Positions 62,501 through 64,000 of a stretch of 64,000 bases of DNA are shown here, piece by piece; positions within the stretch are counted from its first letter, which is position 1; each line of letters begins with the position of its first letter. The position numbers were made by a program, and so were the translations under genes. The notes under the pieces are model-generated. The model was not told where the DNA came from. It did no database searches and saw only the letters and a list, made by a program, of their open reading frames with translations. The stretch comes from Heligmosomoides polygyrus polygyrus (Eukaryota; Nematoda; Chromadorea; Rhabditida; Heligmosomidae): the NCBI GenBank assembly GCA_947396885.1, contig OX377205.1:23113407-23177406 (forward strand), in the 5' to 3' direction.

Positions 62501-63565
62501 GTTCACTATCGAGGAAATCAACAATGGGTCACAGCCCGGTAGTCTTGCTTGTCCTTCATAATTTCGTATTTATAGTGAAGCTTCTAGCGCAAATTGCGTC
62601 TTCAGCGCTGAATTCGCTTGATCTTTAATACCATTTAAGCACTCCTTCACCCCAAAATTGGTAACCTTCTGTATATCTAATGTGGTTTACTAACAGTATT
62701 TATGTGTGACAGGTATGTCTCTATGAAATAGAGGTTTGTACATACTGTCGCAGAGGGGGAATTTAGTGGGAATTGAGTGATGTTGAAGGTTTTTGCGAGG
62801 GGATCGTCATCCGTAACAGAGTGTTTCTGTCCGAATGGTCTCAGATACTTCCAATCGCATACAGTGCTTGTGAATTATACTCCTAAGCGAGCCATACCAA
62901 ATGAAGTGACCACCGATCTTGCCTCCAGAGAACGAGCGACTGGAGACCGCTGTTCGACAAAGACCTCGAAGACGTCCAATCAATTCAGTCGCCTATAATT
63001 CCTTATGCCCAGGCACGTTACCATCTGTCCTCCTCCTGCTGCTACCATACTGAAGTGATAAGCCTTCTATTAGGTATCAGAGGACGCACTCGTTGAACTG
63101 AAGTCCTCCATTGAACGCGAGATAAAACTTCGATTCGACGAAGCTCGGCAGTACGGTATTCCACAGTGGAATCTGATGGCATCGAGGTTAGACTCCTGAT
63201 CGCTTCCTTCTTCCATTCTCAGGAACTCATCTTTTGCTTAAGGATTCTTCGCGAAATTCTCCAAGACGATCAGCACTCCGTCGTCGATCGCCTTTCTCGC
63301 CTGCGGGAGTCGTATACGGTAACAGTATGCGCCATGACGATACCGTACCGAAACATTCAGGTAAGACGAGCGCAGTTCTTCTATTTTTCTCAGATCAGAG
63401 ATCACTGACGTGTTTCAGGACTGCGTCGCAGCTGTGCTGCGATGCGGACTCCACACGGTCACAGCCCCTTCGCCTCAGTTCGCGCTCGCTGTTCATCTTC
63501 AGCCGGCTTTCGGCCATGTGATGTCGTGCAGTATCGCTGTTGCTCTGCTAATGCTCAAGATATAG
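12575..63565 (+). CDS. mks-6: CC2D2A / MKS-6 ortholog (ciliary transition-zone C2 protein), 36 exons
   Basis: I built this model by hand from GT-AG signals and phase continuity. Exons: 12575-12650, 12701-12807, 12902-12970, 13403-13513, 14236-14310, 14387-14508, 17217-17298, 17384-17491, 17984-18064, 18780-18839, 19071-19157, 19760-19884, 21596-21698, 22329-22478, 30588-30827, 30876-30975, 31058-31179, 35559-35636, 43437-43513, 43591-43678, 43910-44037, 44108-44233, 44461-44626, 44686-44793, 44974-45105, 58507-58673, 58817-58925, 58982-59091, 60070-60229, 60290-60383, 60437-60520, 60567-60709, 62929-63012, 63074-63186, 63243-63360, 63419-63565. The sum is 4,050 nt, divisible by three. Diagnostic segments are [22 protein letters not shown] and [10 protein letters not shown] near the C terminus. 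In animals CC2D2A sits at the ciliary transition zone in the MKS complex. Human CC2D2A is about 1,620 residues; this is about 1,350, with a shorter N terminus. Weak points are the exon 8 start, the exon 12 end, a possible extra exon near 22580, and the 33/34 junction. Confidence 0.93.
13200..13345 (+). repeat. SINE family B, diverged copy
   Basis: It shares 'atcacgggtg', 'gaggatatcgc', 'gttacgt', a tRNA-like 'gcgctggtggtgcaa' A-box region and 'cccctggcgcaa' with the SINE-B copies at 20672 and 36990, but the B box is mutated. It lies in mks-6 intron 3. Confidence 0.65.
13690..13855 (-). mobile_element. RTE (D-family) 3'-end fragment
   Basis: The minus-strand frame reads [20 protein letters not shown], the C-terminal tail of the 971-residue RTE protein at 37679-40594. 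It is short and truncated at both ends. Confidence 0.8.
13863..14036. repeat. Foldback (MITE-like) element
   Basis: Two arms of about 73 bases (13863-13937 and 13964-14036) are imperfect reverse complements around a short centre. Shared pieces include 'aatttaac', 'aatacagc' and 'cgcggctt'. A relative with a similar outer sequence (GACTTACGT / TGATGAATC) is at 31571-31723. Confidence 0.65.
14860..16430 (-). mobile_element. RTE-like retrotransposon, decayed, distinct subfamily
   Basis: Minus-strand pieces in several frames read [22 protein letters not shown], a [20 protein letters not shown] segment and the C-terminal [20 protein letters not shown]. These are RT palm to C terminus of an RTE-type protein, related to but clearly different from the 37679-40594 copy. 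Frameshifts and stops throughout. It sits in mks-6 intron 6. Confidence 0.75.
16490..16640 (-). mobile_element. RTE (D-family) 3'-end fragment
   Basis: It contains 'gtccctgtcgcgttccagag', 'tcgagggacacgaagagcg' and 'catatcgctcgttcag', the complement of the RTE-D C-terminal coding end. About 150 bases, next to the RTE remnant at 14860-16430. Confidence 0.7.
16690..16955 (-). repeat. SINE family A copy
   Basis: On the minus strand it begins with the tRNA-like head (complement of 'ccttctccgactgtgccgcc') and runs through the shared body to the 'aatgcgctatgcatcctacttctgc' block. Moderately diverged. Confidence 0.7.
17217..22478 (+). CDS. mks-6: mks-6 exons 7-14: coiled/helical N-terminal half
   Basis: Exon 7 takes the single base needed after exon 6 (phase 2). 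Exon 8 is in frame only if it starts at 17384 after AAG, or at 17367 after CAG with a different exon 7 donor. Exons 9-11 are phase 0. Exon 12 (19760-19884) ends in phase 2, and exon 13 starts with one completing base. Exon 14 (22329-22478) contains [20 protein letters not shown], which resembles the conserved segment just before the long helical part of CC2D2A. The basic, Glu-rich exons 9-10 ([26 protein letters not shown]) suit a helical region. An alternative longer exon 12 to 19980 also keeps phase. Confidence 0.78.
20290..20570 (-). repeat. SINE family A copy
   Basis: The head complement (cctccaccgactgcgctaa) is at the right end. The body includes 'gaacaagtgagtgctttatcc', 'cggtgggcggccgttg' and 'aatgcgtacatttgac'. 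Intron 12 of mks-6. Confidence 0.75.
20672..20984 (+). repeat. SINE family B copy with 5' hairpin and target-site duplication
   Basis: It is flanked by a perfect 13-base direct repeat AAAATACGAACCA at 20659-20671 and 20985-20997. The body is nearly identical to the copy at 36990-37237. It starts with a 40-base inverted repeat (20671-20710 against 20716-20755, one mismatch, five-base loop), absent from the other copy, and ends in a tRNA-like unit. Confidence 0.88.
20879..20948 (+). tRNA. tRNA-like sequence inside SINE-B (not a functional tRNA gene)
   Basis: A 7-bp acceptor stem (GCGCCGG with CTGGCGC), a T arm GCGGG-TTCGAGT-CCCGC with a perfect B box, and an anticodon-like stem-loop CTGC-CCGGAAA-GCAG can be drawn. 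The base at the U33 position is C, the D arm is irregular and the whole unit is repeated with its SINE at 37160-37229. It is best read as the Pol III promoter module of the SINE. Confidence 0.5.
21186..21396. repeat. Foldback element, GC-rich
   Basis: The left arm (cggtacttgtgaag...ggttgccggtaaacatgttaacgc) and the right arm (gcgttaacatgtttcccggcagcc...cttcataagtaccg) are inverted repeats of about 57 bases. A second nested set of CCGTGG/CCACGG blocks lies between them. No coding capacity. MITE-like, in intron 12 of mks-6, just upstream of exon 13. Confidence 0.75.
22650..22930 (+). repeat. Solo terminal repeat related to a Penelope-like element
   Basis: The segment 'cttccaggctctgaagaagg', followed by a GCC-GAAACGT and AGCCGGA-TAAAGG pattern and 'aatcttgg', is shared with the two inverted flanks of the Penelope-like element at 51240 and 52562. 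No coding sequence is attached. Its left limit is uncertain. A possible short mks-6 exon (acceptor 22577-22579, in frame from 22580) lies just before it. Confidence 0.5.
23236..23680 (-). mobile_element. RTE (D-family) 3'-end fragment
   Basis: Complementary to the C-terminal 450 bases of the RTE-D ORF, including the tail 'acttgtcgtcccgttcgtcatcgg'. Its 3' end (low coordinate) shows a degenerate (TGTATTACT)n-like tail matching the tail seen at 37670-37685. Confidence 0.85.
24123..24437 (+). repeat. 41-bp tandem satellite, array 1
   Basis: Units of about 41 bases built on ATTCGAATTCGAATRTTCAA followed by AAAATCGCGTTTTTCGAATGT. Three or four are well preserved and the edges are degenerate. Each unit contains several TTCGAA palindromes. 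The open frames across it ([14 protein letters not shown] repeats) are by-products of the repeat. Confidence 0.92.
24840..26230. other. Intron sequence, nothing recognised
   Basis: Part of the 8.1-kb intron 14 of mks-6 between the two satellite arrays. I see no exon, transposon protein or RNA gene. Confidence 0.5.
26241..26490 (+). repeat. 41-bp tandem satellite, array 2
   Basis: The same unit and orientation as array 1, 1.8 kb away, with the same degenerate exit sequence (TCGATTTCGAATGCTCGAAA, then ATTCGAAACCATTCGAATAT). The shared exit shows that the two arrays come from one segment, not from independent expansion. It ends 40 bases before RTE copy B. Confidence 0.92.
26532..29525 (+). mobile_element. 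RTE retrotransposon (copy B), near full length, 3'-truncated
   Basis: It starts at the same point as copy A (GGTGGCGATGTCCGTTCC) and carries an endonuclease region at 26853-27458 with [13 protein letters not shown] and QETRWS motifs. An RT fingers/palm region follows ([55 protein letters not shown]), then the C-terminal region. Frameshifts near 27330, 28230, 28380, 28680 and 29330 break it. The 3' end stops before the (GAA)n tail found in copies A and C. Confidence 0.88.
29980..30165 (-). repeat. SINE family A copy, partial
   Basis: It contains 'gcaatgacttgcggtgg', 'gacggacaagttgatg', 'ggcaagtctgata' and the head complement 'gggtgtacgcgactgctg'. The 3' part is missing. Confidence 0.7.
30298..30405. 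repeat. Small foldback element
   Basis: 'tctatgttgtacttcggtga' at the left is an imperfect reverse complement of 'tcgctgaagtataacatagg' at the right; the arms are about 40 bases. MITE-like, about 180 bases upstream of mks-6 exon 15. Confidence 0.55.
30588..31179 (+). CDS. mks-6: mks-6 exons 15-17: helical linker into the first C2 domain
   Basis: Exon 15 is 80 codons and carries [20 protein letters not shown] followed by TSPLKYTM, matching the CC2D2A helical segment that ends in an NTPLKL-type motif. Exon 16 is Pro-rich ([16 protein letters not shown]). Exon 17 begins the first C2 domain: a beta-strand pattern [20 protein letters not shown], then [10 protein letters not shown]. Phases 0, 1 and 0 run through. 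Exon 15 could instead start five bases earlier (acceptor TTCTTAG) if an unseen exon in the 8.1-kb intron before it ends in phase 1. Confidence 0.85.
31505..31970 (+). repeat. SINE family A copy split by a foldback element
   Basis: The tRNA-like head (ccagtcggaggaggtatc) is at 31527. The body resumes after 31723 with 'ggtccctggctcggatttcc' and runs to the 'cgtcctttatcc' tail. The interruption is the foldback at 31571-31723. Confidence 0.75.
31571..31723. repeat. Foldback element inserted in a SINE
   Basis: The left arm 31571-31625 and right arm 31670-31723 are inverted copies (tttaatgg-gaattgtaag-ttatcaagcgatatggt) with a loop of about 45 bases. The outer sequence GACTTACGTA...TACGCAAGTCGCTGATGAATC resembles the foldback at 13863-14036. 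Confidence 0.8.
32300..32605 (+). repeat. SINE family A, good copy
   Basis: The head has a tRNA A-box match (TAGCGCAGCCGG) and a relaxed B box (GGTTCGGATTTCC). The body follows (tggtaccagactagtccggg; catcggctggccactgcaag; aatacgcattcaaatcgcc; atatcccgtagaagtagaat), with a 3' tail of CGTCCTTTATCCTTTAT. Full-length head-to-tail copies are about 300 bp. Confidence 0.85.
32843..33130 (+). repeat. SINE family A copy
   Basis: The head reads 'gcggaaggaggcgtcggctg'; the body and tail match the copy at 32300. The two copies lie in tandem orientation 240 bases apart in mks-6 intron 17. Confidence 0.8.
33334..34911 (+). mobile_element. Tc1/Tc3-like DNA transposon with 200-bp inverted repeats
   Basis: The ends read TA-CAGTGCGTTTCAAAAG at 33334 and its complement at 34911, both next to TA. 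The inverted repeats span 33334-33533 and 34711-34911 and are highly similar. Each contains the motif GTTTCAAAAGTATGTAGCCAC twice, at the tip and about 170 bases in. This layout recalls Tc3, where each end has two transposase binding sites. The element is 1,578 bp and lies in intron 17 of mks-6. Confidence 0.93.
33640..34684 (+). pseudogene. Tc3-like transposase, frameshifted
   Basis: The start ([20 protein letters not shown]) and a first helix-turn-helix ([14 protein letters not shown]) are in one frame. A shift near 33750 leads to the second DNA-binding region ([20 protein letters not shown]). The DDE core is then seen as [21 protein letters not shown] and [14 protein letters not shown]. 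The conserved tryptophan after MENM is replaced by a TGA stop, after which the frame continues ([20 protein letters not shown]). So there is one or more frameshifts and one internal stop. Confidence 0.88.
35559..35636 (+). CDS. mks-6: mks-6 exon 18: first C2 domain, middle strand pair
   Basis: A 26-codon, phase-0 exon with acceptor TCCTTCAG and donor AAG|GTGAGG. It reads [20 protein letters not shown], matching the CC2D2A C2 segment that follows the 'QIFNLQ' strand. It stands alone between two transposon-filled introns of 4.4 and 7.8 kb. Confidence 0.88.
36990..37237 (+). repeat. SINE family B inserted in the LINE ORF
   Basis: 248 bases bounded by an 11-base direct repeat TGATATCAATA (36979-36989 and 37238-37248). 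The sister LINE at 57715 shows the empty site. The SINE is on the strand opposite to the LINE and ends in a tRNA-like unit, as does the copy at 20672-20984. Confidence 0.92.
37160..37229 (+). tRNA. tRNA-like sequence inside SINE-B (not a functional tRNA gene)
   Basis: The same 70-base tRNA-like fold as at 20879-20948: acceptor GCGCCGG/CTGGCGC and T arm with GGTTCGAGTCCC. The two copies are identical here, which suggests recent spread or constraint on the Pol III promoter. Confidence 0.5.
37670..41097 (-). mobile_element. RTE retrotransposon (copy D), full length, nested in the LINE
   Basis: A 3.4-kb insertion bounded by a perfect 14-base repeat ATCTTCTTTATTAA at 37656-37669 and 41098-41111. 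It has a GC-rich 5' UTR of about 500 bases (40595-41097), a single intact ORF and a short 3' tail built on TCACCTGTA repeats. Such a compact 3' end that starts right at the stop codon is an RTE-clade trait. Confidence 0.95.
37679..40594 (-). CDS. RTE endonuclease-reverse transcriptase, 971 residues, uninterrupted
   Basis: One open frame with no stop or frameshift. Residues about 25-290 are the AP-like endonuclease: [10 protein letters not shown], the catalytic glutamate in [16 protein letters not shown], and the DH pair in [12 protein letters not shown]. Residues about 470-750 are the reverse transcriptase: [52 protein letters not shown] and the catalytic [10 protein letters not shown]. The C-terminal 200 residues carry the [20 protein letters not shown] and [11 protein letters not shown] segments common to RTE proteins. 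It would cut the target and copy its own RNA there. The stop overlaps the 3' tail. It is the one retroelement here that may encode an active protein. Confidence 0.93.
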   Translation of the reverse strand: MGRTSTERLLKSQGLTRLRKLRRTRMTICTYNARTLASEASVEDLMMQARKIKYDVIGLTETRRHHPLHAAYDSGEELFLGTCDSRGVGGVGVLVNTHLAMNIDSYESLTSRIGRLRLKQCGSVPALTVFVAYAPTSDYDDEDVEAFYVELEKFYKEDHTFYKVIVGDFNAKIGPRRSPEELHIGTHGLEWNEHGERLSEFIMSTKTIHGNSQFQKPPSLRWTWESPGGQFHNEIDHIIFNRKYCLTDVSVVPKFYTGSDHRLLRARFRFSRQGEKAAKFKKRNPRTTINWDLYTSLVGLWEDAVMDNVDEEYDRFVHHLHDSAKGAESLKTTKRRLSPETLELIRQREAARASGNYQLTSELAKLCREAIKEDLKERRAEVLAEAAEAGLSIRNARRNFANFKTKMTALRRPDGTITSSRRTMEKVIHDFYSDLFDSHVHLPPCHLPQDGYVVPSVLPSEIRHAISSVKKRTAPGPDRIRAEHLKNLPPALINTLARLFTRYLSECKVPSQWKTSKTVLLYKKGDVHDIGNYRPICLLSVVYKLFTRVILNRISRTLDEGQPCEQAGFRRGFSTIDHIHTITKLIEVSREYKLPLCLTFIDLKKAFDSVETEAVMEALLTQGVPTQYIRVLRELYSGFTTKISPFYNDVVIDVKRGVRQGDTISPKLFSATLENVMRELEWEDMGVKVDGRQLHHLRFADDIVLITPSISQAERMLADFDRVCGSVGLQLNLTKTMFLKNGWVSDAPFSLNGTNISECSSYVYLGREVNMTNDLAPELSRRKRAAWGAFKSVEEVVKKTKNVRLRAHLFDSTVLPALTYASETWAIRKQDEHAISVAQRGIERTMLGVKRLTQVREGLRSSELRRRSKIRDAVAWAKSSKIRWAGHVMRFADTRWTRAVTDWIPRDVKRTPGRPPTRWSDFFVKALNDRYDALRVPRARRIHWTTLARDRDEWRRCWRPLEQVDDQRDDR
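41354..42010 (-). mobile_element. mariner fragment, third family
   Basis: It starts at the left with a mariner-type terminus TTAGGTTGGTGCATAATTTT. The minus-strand translation reads [20 protein letters not shown] and [20 protein letters not shown], the second and third Asp motifs of a mariner transposase. The second motif is mutated (HNS for HDN). No matching right end was found, so the copy is truncated near 42010-42200. Confidence 0.8.
42610..42691 (+). tRNA. tRNA-like pseudogene with intact A and B boxes
   Basis: GGTGGCGCAGTCGGTGGGAG matches a Pol III A box, GAGTTCGAGTCCG matches the B box, and a run of seven T follows. The acceptor ends pair only partly (TGCC with GGCA) and the T stem is imperfect, so I read it as a tRNA pseudogene or a SINE head rather than a working tRNA. 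Confidence 0.4.
43106..43293 (-). mobile_element. RTE 3'-end fragment with 18-base TSD and internal hairpin
   Basis: A perfect direct repeat TCTGTTAAGCGCCCATTA lies at 43088-43105 and 43294-43311. The right part (ttgcttcgggcgtcctctg) is RTE 3' coding sequence. The left end is a (GAT)n tail on the minus strand. A perfect 22-base inverted repeat (43137-43158 and 43181-43202) sits inside. It lies 125 bases before mks-6 exon 19. Confidence 0.88.
43437..45105 (+). CDS. mks-6: mks-6 exons 19-25: end of the first C2, linker, and start of the second C2 domain
   Basis: Exon 19 ([11 protein letters not shown]) closes the first C2 domain and ends in phase 2. Exon 20 ([14 protein letters not shown]) and exon 21 ([18 protein letters not shown]) match the CC2D2A linker. 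Exon 22 continues past an internal GTGAGG to 44233. Exon 23 ([20 protein letters not shown]) starts after AAG rather than CAG. Exons 24 and 25 carry the second C2 domain ([45 protein letters not shown]). All phases agree. Intron 23 is only 59 bases, in contrast to the 13.4-kb intron 25. Confidence 0.92.
45487..46636 (-). mobile_element. RTE (D-family) copy, 5'-truncated and decayed
   Basis: The minus-strand frame at 45612-46592 matches the C-terminal half of the RTE-D protein ([51 protein letters not shown]) with several compensating frameshifts. The catalytic motif reads IADD instead of FADD. The 5' break is at about 46636, where identity with copy D stops at 'gagcttcgtaatg'. Confidence 0.88.
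46640..47700. other. Intron sequence with a short repeat
   Basis: No gene recognised. A block at 47137-47200 (ggtggagattctcgcagtgc and following) recurs at 49485-49550. A short palindrome follows at about 47193-47222 (ccttctctgtac / gtacagagaagg). Confidence 0.5.
47822..48105 (-). CDS. Putative small two-exon gene nested in the mks-6 intron, 72 residues
   Basis: Exon 1 (48105-47952) reads from ATG through [19 protein letters not shown] and [20 protein letters not shown] and ends in phase 1 before GTGTGA. Exon 2 (47886-47822) follows a good CGTTTCAG acceptor, completes the codon and reads [19 protein letters not shown], then TAA. The codons look protein-like: a basic and Gln-rich helix, then an aromatic tail. 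I do not recognise the family, and there is no signal peptide or membrane span. Alternatives: exon 2 in another frame is also open, and the ATG could be further upstream. It lies on the strand opposite to mks-6. Confidence 0.4.
48440..48580 (-). repeat. Inverted unit of the 48.8-49.2 kb tandem repeat
   Basis: The reverse complement (cgaatctggcatccgttttt, then gattacgtaggttatggcgg) matches the units of the array at 48800-49160, so one unit lies in opposite orientation outside the array. Confidence 0.65.
48661..49213. repeat. Composite element: 51-base inverted ends around degenerate tandem repeats
   Basis: 48661-48711 and 49163-49213 are inverted repeats with a single mismatch (cttcctacacatctcctaca...). 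Between them three degenerate units of roughly 125-140 bases share 'gaagtcataatcatcgattt', 'cccaggaaggttat' and 'gatcacgaatct'. No ORF. This looks like a non-autonomous foldback transposon. Confidence 0.75.
49225..49330 (-). repeat. tRNA-like sequence, probably a SINE or tRNA relic
   Basis: On the minus strand GGTGGTTCAGCAGGGTA resembles an A box and GGTGTTCGAACCCCC a B box, about 40 bases apart. The stems do not close well. Confidence 0.35.
49760..50105 (+). repeat. SINE family A copy
   Basis: 'gaaggtgccggcagtcgcc', 'ccaggttcttggttcagatc', 'tgtctgggaggaattaatc' and 'cgcatgcaaattatctctac' follow the family order, ending in 'cgccttatatcgtttattctttat'. Confidence 0.7.
50110..51230. other. Intron sequence, no supported gene
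   Basis: A plus-strand frame at 50509-50838 (109 codons) is open but has no recognisable motif and no splice partners. I do not call it a gene. Confidence 0.4.
51240..52262 (-). mobile_element. Penelope-like element, 3' part with endonuclease and terminal repeat
   Basis: The minus strand carries a GIY-YIG endonuclease ORF (51697-52209, open upstream to about 52262). A terminal repeat follows at 51240-51560 and ends in a GAAGAAGACGAAGACGCC-GAAACGTCAGCC segment. An inverted relative of this repeat lies at 52562-52832. The reverse transcriptase part is missing; at 52262 the sequence passes directly into a SINE. Confidence 0.8.
51697..52262 (-). CDS. GIY-YIG endonuclease domain of a Penelope-like element (partial)
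   Basis: The frame is open from 52262, where the PLE sequence is cut, and the first ATG is at 52209. It ends in a stop at 51697. A cysteine pair region (CSTPSCVVC) precedes the GIY-YIG core: [20 protein letters not shown] with the catalytic [10 protein letters not shown] arginine. In Penelope-like retroelements this domain follows the RT and nicks DNA. Only the C-terminal part is present, so no full polyprotein can be made. No frameshift within this stretch. Confidence 0.82.
52262..52500 (-). repeat. SINE family A copy
   Basis: Head at the right (complement of 'cctcatccgactacattcc'); the body includes 'ctggtaccgattcgccga', 'cgcggtgtccagtcagtgc' and 'aatgcgtatttgacctacac'. It joins two parts of a Penelope-like element. 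Confidence 0.75.
52562..52832 (+). repeat. Penelope-like terminal repeat, inverted relative to the 51.2-kb copy
   Basis: It shares 'cacccacgtctat', 'gtggtgctc', 'gttgatacgctgta', 'ggcttttctaggctccg' and 'aacaatcttgttgaacag' with the complement of 51240-51560. Confidence 0.75.
52845..53784. other. Intron sequence, nothing recognised
   Basis: No gene or repeat I can support. It includes the 3' flank of the histidine-rich gene; AATAAA-like signals downstream of its stop are weak. Confidence 0.45.
53785..54246 (-). CDS. Histidine-rich small protein, three exons, nested in the mks-6 intron
   Basis: Exon 1 54246-54226 (MSYHPNQ), exon 2 54133-54044 (30 codons), exon 3 53913-53785 (42 codons plus TAG). 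Both introns are phase 0 with clean borders (CAG|GTACAT...TTTCCAG; CCG|GTATGT...TTTTCAG). The 79-residue product has a Gly/Tyr/Gln/Pro-rich middle ([16 protein letters not shown], then [14 protein letters not shown]). Its His-rich tail has clusters of 5, 6, 5, 2, 3 and 3 histidines with interspersed Asp/Glu and ends HHHDC. No signal peptide or membrane span. Such tails bind Zn, Cu or Ni; C. elegans has small His-rich proteins of this style in metal and stress responses, but I cannot name the ortholog. The Asp/Gly-rich plus-strand frame here is its shadow. Confidence 0.88.
54293..54366 (-). promoter_or_regulatory. Promoter of the histidine-rich gene: TATA-like box, CRE-like and bZIP sites
   Basis: Reading on the minus strand toward the ATG at 54246: ATTACGTAAT (54357-54366, a palindromic bZIP site), GACGTC (CRE core, about 54348-54353), a GC-rich CCGCCCCCGCC block and GATAAATAG (54293-54301), about 50 bases before the ATG. 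A CAGTTCACTCGG start region follows. Inducible genes often show this arrangement, but function is inferred. Confidence 0.5.
54609..54880 (+). repeat. SINE family A copy
   Basis: 'gagcgtgtagcgtagtcgct', 'gtcgcgtgcacccgacagca', 'ggttcttggttcgaatttc' (good B box), and 'acatcccgtagtagcgtaac', with a 'gccctttatccttcatcc' tail. The head is well preserved. Confidence 0.8.
55310..56390 (-). mobile_element. CR1-like LINE, second family, 5'-truncated with terminal hairpin
   Basis: The minus-strand frames at 56342-56103 ([30 protein letters not shown]) and 55713-55513 ([20 protein letters not shown]) are the RT C terminus of a LINE related to, but distinct from, the one at 56530. The 3' end shows an (AAT)n tract near 55308. 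The 5' end is a perfect 28-base inverted repeat (56327-56354 and 56361-56388). Confidence 0.78.
56530..58095 (-). mobile_element. CR1/Jockey-like LINE, second copy of the family at 35780
   Basis: The minus strand matches the LINE at 35780-41255 from its 3' tail onward. It contains the RT motifs [34 protein letters not shown] and a C-terminal [20 protein letters not shown] segment. The catalytic FADD region has lost a base at about 57440. It serves as the empty-site reference for the SINE-B insertion at 36990. Confidence 0.88.
58110..58350 (+). repeat. SINE family A copy, diverged
   Basis: 'gtgtagccagaagagatgtc', 'ttggttggccactgcagctc' and 'aaacgcattcaaattgcct' match the family in order. The B box is lost. 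It abuts the LINE and ends about 150 bases before mks-6 exon 26. Confidence 0.6.
58507..60709 (+). CDS. mks-6: mks-6 exons 26-32: end of the second C2 and transglutaminase-like region
   Basis: Exon 26 ([20 protein letters not shown]) ends the second C2 domain. Exon 27 ([17 protein letters not shown]) and exon 28 ([16 protein letters not shown]) continue without gaps against CC2D2A. Exon 29 contains [14 protein letters not shown] and [10 protein letters not shown], and exon 30 contains the hallmark [19 protein letters not shown]. Exon 31 carries [11 protein letters not shown], and exon 32 ends at a GTGAGT donor. In the family this part is described as a transglutaminase-like fold thought to be non-catalytic. 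Six of the seven exons are under 170 nt and closely spaced, unlike the rest of the gene. Confidence 0.93.
59092..60069. other. mks-6 intron 28
   Basis: No gene or autonomous element. A loose inverted pair (gttgctcctaccgt near 59425 and acggtaggagcaatgg near 59495) suggests a small foldback. Confidence 0.5.
61370..61650 (-). repeat. SINE family A, good copy
   Basis: Head complement 'cctcctccgactgcgttaca' at the right; body 'gatgaacaagtcagcgttct', 'acgggatatcgtagaggcga' and 'aatgcgtatttaaccatgca'. Intron 32 of mks-6. Confidence 0.82.
62050..62345 (+). repeat. SINE family A copy
   Basis: 'gattcctggttaggagttg', 'gaattggtaccaaacttgtc', 'gccaaatacgtattcaaact' and 'acatcccttataagtagta', with a 'cctttataaaat' tail. 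Confidence 0.75.
62929..63565 (+). CDS. mks-6: mks-6 exons 33-36: conserved C terminus and stop
   Basis: Exon 33 ([19 protein letters not shown]) matches the CC2D2A segment starting at a 'RPKLWKSFF' motif. Exon 34 ([20 protein letters not shown]) and exon 35 ([20 protein letters not shown]) follow. Exon 36 ([19 protein letters not shown]) ends with TAG at 63563-63565. The junction after exon 33 is either a GC donor (CAG|GCACGT, with exon 34 at 63074) or GTTACC with exon 34 at 63081; both keep frame. Exon 35 is in frame only from 63243, after AAG, although a stronger TTCTCAG lies 20 bases upstream. Confidence 0.88.
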
Positions 63566-63677
63566 TGGGGCTATTGTGCCCGCTTGGCACATATCCTACC
63601 ATGCGTGTAAAATTGATCTAATCTATTTGAATAGAAACAAACAACACCACTAATAGTAATAGAACCAGAAATAATAT

Positions 63678-63683
63678 AATAAA
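63678..63683 (+). promoter_or_regulatory. Polyadenylation signal of mks-6
   Basis: AATAAA 113 bases after the TAG at 63563-63565, within an A/T-rich 3' UTR. This is a usual distance for nematode genes. Confidence 0.65.
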
Positions 63684-63689
63684 TATATA

Positions 63690-64000
63690 ATATTGCAGTT
63701 CAAGAGGATATGCACCGACATTGAGTAGTGTCTCGAGAAAACAGTACATATTTCTAAAGGGAGGCTGTATTTCTCTAAATTATCTCCTTCAATCCATTCT
63801 ATGCACCGTTTCGCATAAAATGGTTTATTCCCTTAGGGGATTGCCTAAAGTAATTTATAACCACCAAGTCACTACCACTACGATATCCTGCAAAAAGGCT
63901 ACTCCACCCACATAACATTTCTGTCAACATGTTACTCGCTAACAATTCAGTTGTTCCGACGAGCATAAGCAACAAGTTGACAAGCAAATCTTAGAATCGC
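63690..64000. other. Downstream intergenic edge, nothing recognised
   Basis: The remaining 300 bases show no supported feature. A minus-strand frame at 63799-63987 starts with a hydrophobic stretch but has no other support. Confidence 0.4.

Noticed and set aside
1..64000. CRISPR array, prophage or bacterial operon
   Set aside because: No spacer-repeat pattern or ribosome-binding-site driven gene clusters. Splice signals and element types are clearly those of a nematode nuclear genome.

Overview
The window looks like nuclear DNA from a strongylid, hookworm-like nematode. The evidence is splice acceptors of the TTTTCAG/TTTTTAG type, short phase-matched exons, a DAF-19/RFX X-box, and dense RTE, CR1-like, mariner, Tc1-like and Penelope-like elements with tRNA-derived SINEs. 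There is one 200-base assembly gap (3357-3556). No bacterial-type operons or CRISPR arrays are seen.

The backbone is one plus-strand gene from 12575 to 63565. I read 36 short exons by splice signals and phase continuity; together they make about 1,350 codons. The order of conserved segments matches CC2D2A (C. elegans mks-6), a C2-domain protein of the ciliary transition zone: N-terminal charged region, helical region, first C2 domain, second C2 domain, transglutaminase-like region and conserved C terminus. A full-consensus X-box lies about 380 bases before the ATG, and an AATAAA follows the stop codon. The small coding content is stretched over 51 kb because transposons have filled the introns.

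Layout. 1-12.2 kb: intergenic, with a mariner broken by an RTE copy, a second nearly complete mariner and a truncated RTE with target-site duplication. 12.2-22.5 kb: mks-6 exons 1-14 with RTE and SINE pieces between them. 22.5-30.6 kb: an intron with a Penelope-type repeat, two arrays of a 41-bp satellite and a large RTE copy. 30.6-31.2 kb: exons 15-17. 31.2-35.6 kb: SINEs and a Tc1-like transposon with 200-bp inverted repeats. 35.6-43.4 kb: a CR1-like LINE that holds both a SINE and a full-length RTE with an uninterrupted 971-residue ORF. 43.4-45.1 kb: exons 19-25. 45.1-58.5 kb: a 13.4-kb intron with LINEs, a Penelope-like element and two small genes on the opposite strand. One of these (53785-54246) is a clean three-exon gene for a 79-residue histidine-rich protein; the other (47822-48105) is a less certain two-exon gene. 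58.5-63.6 kb: exons 26-36.

Most long open frames outside mks-6 belong to transposons. The points most worth following are the nested histidine-rich gene, the X-box, the AAG acceptors implied in mks-6, the three-level nested retroelements, and the SINE and LINE copies that start with near-perfect hairpins.
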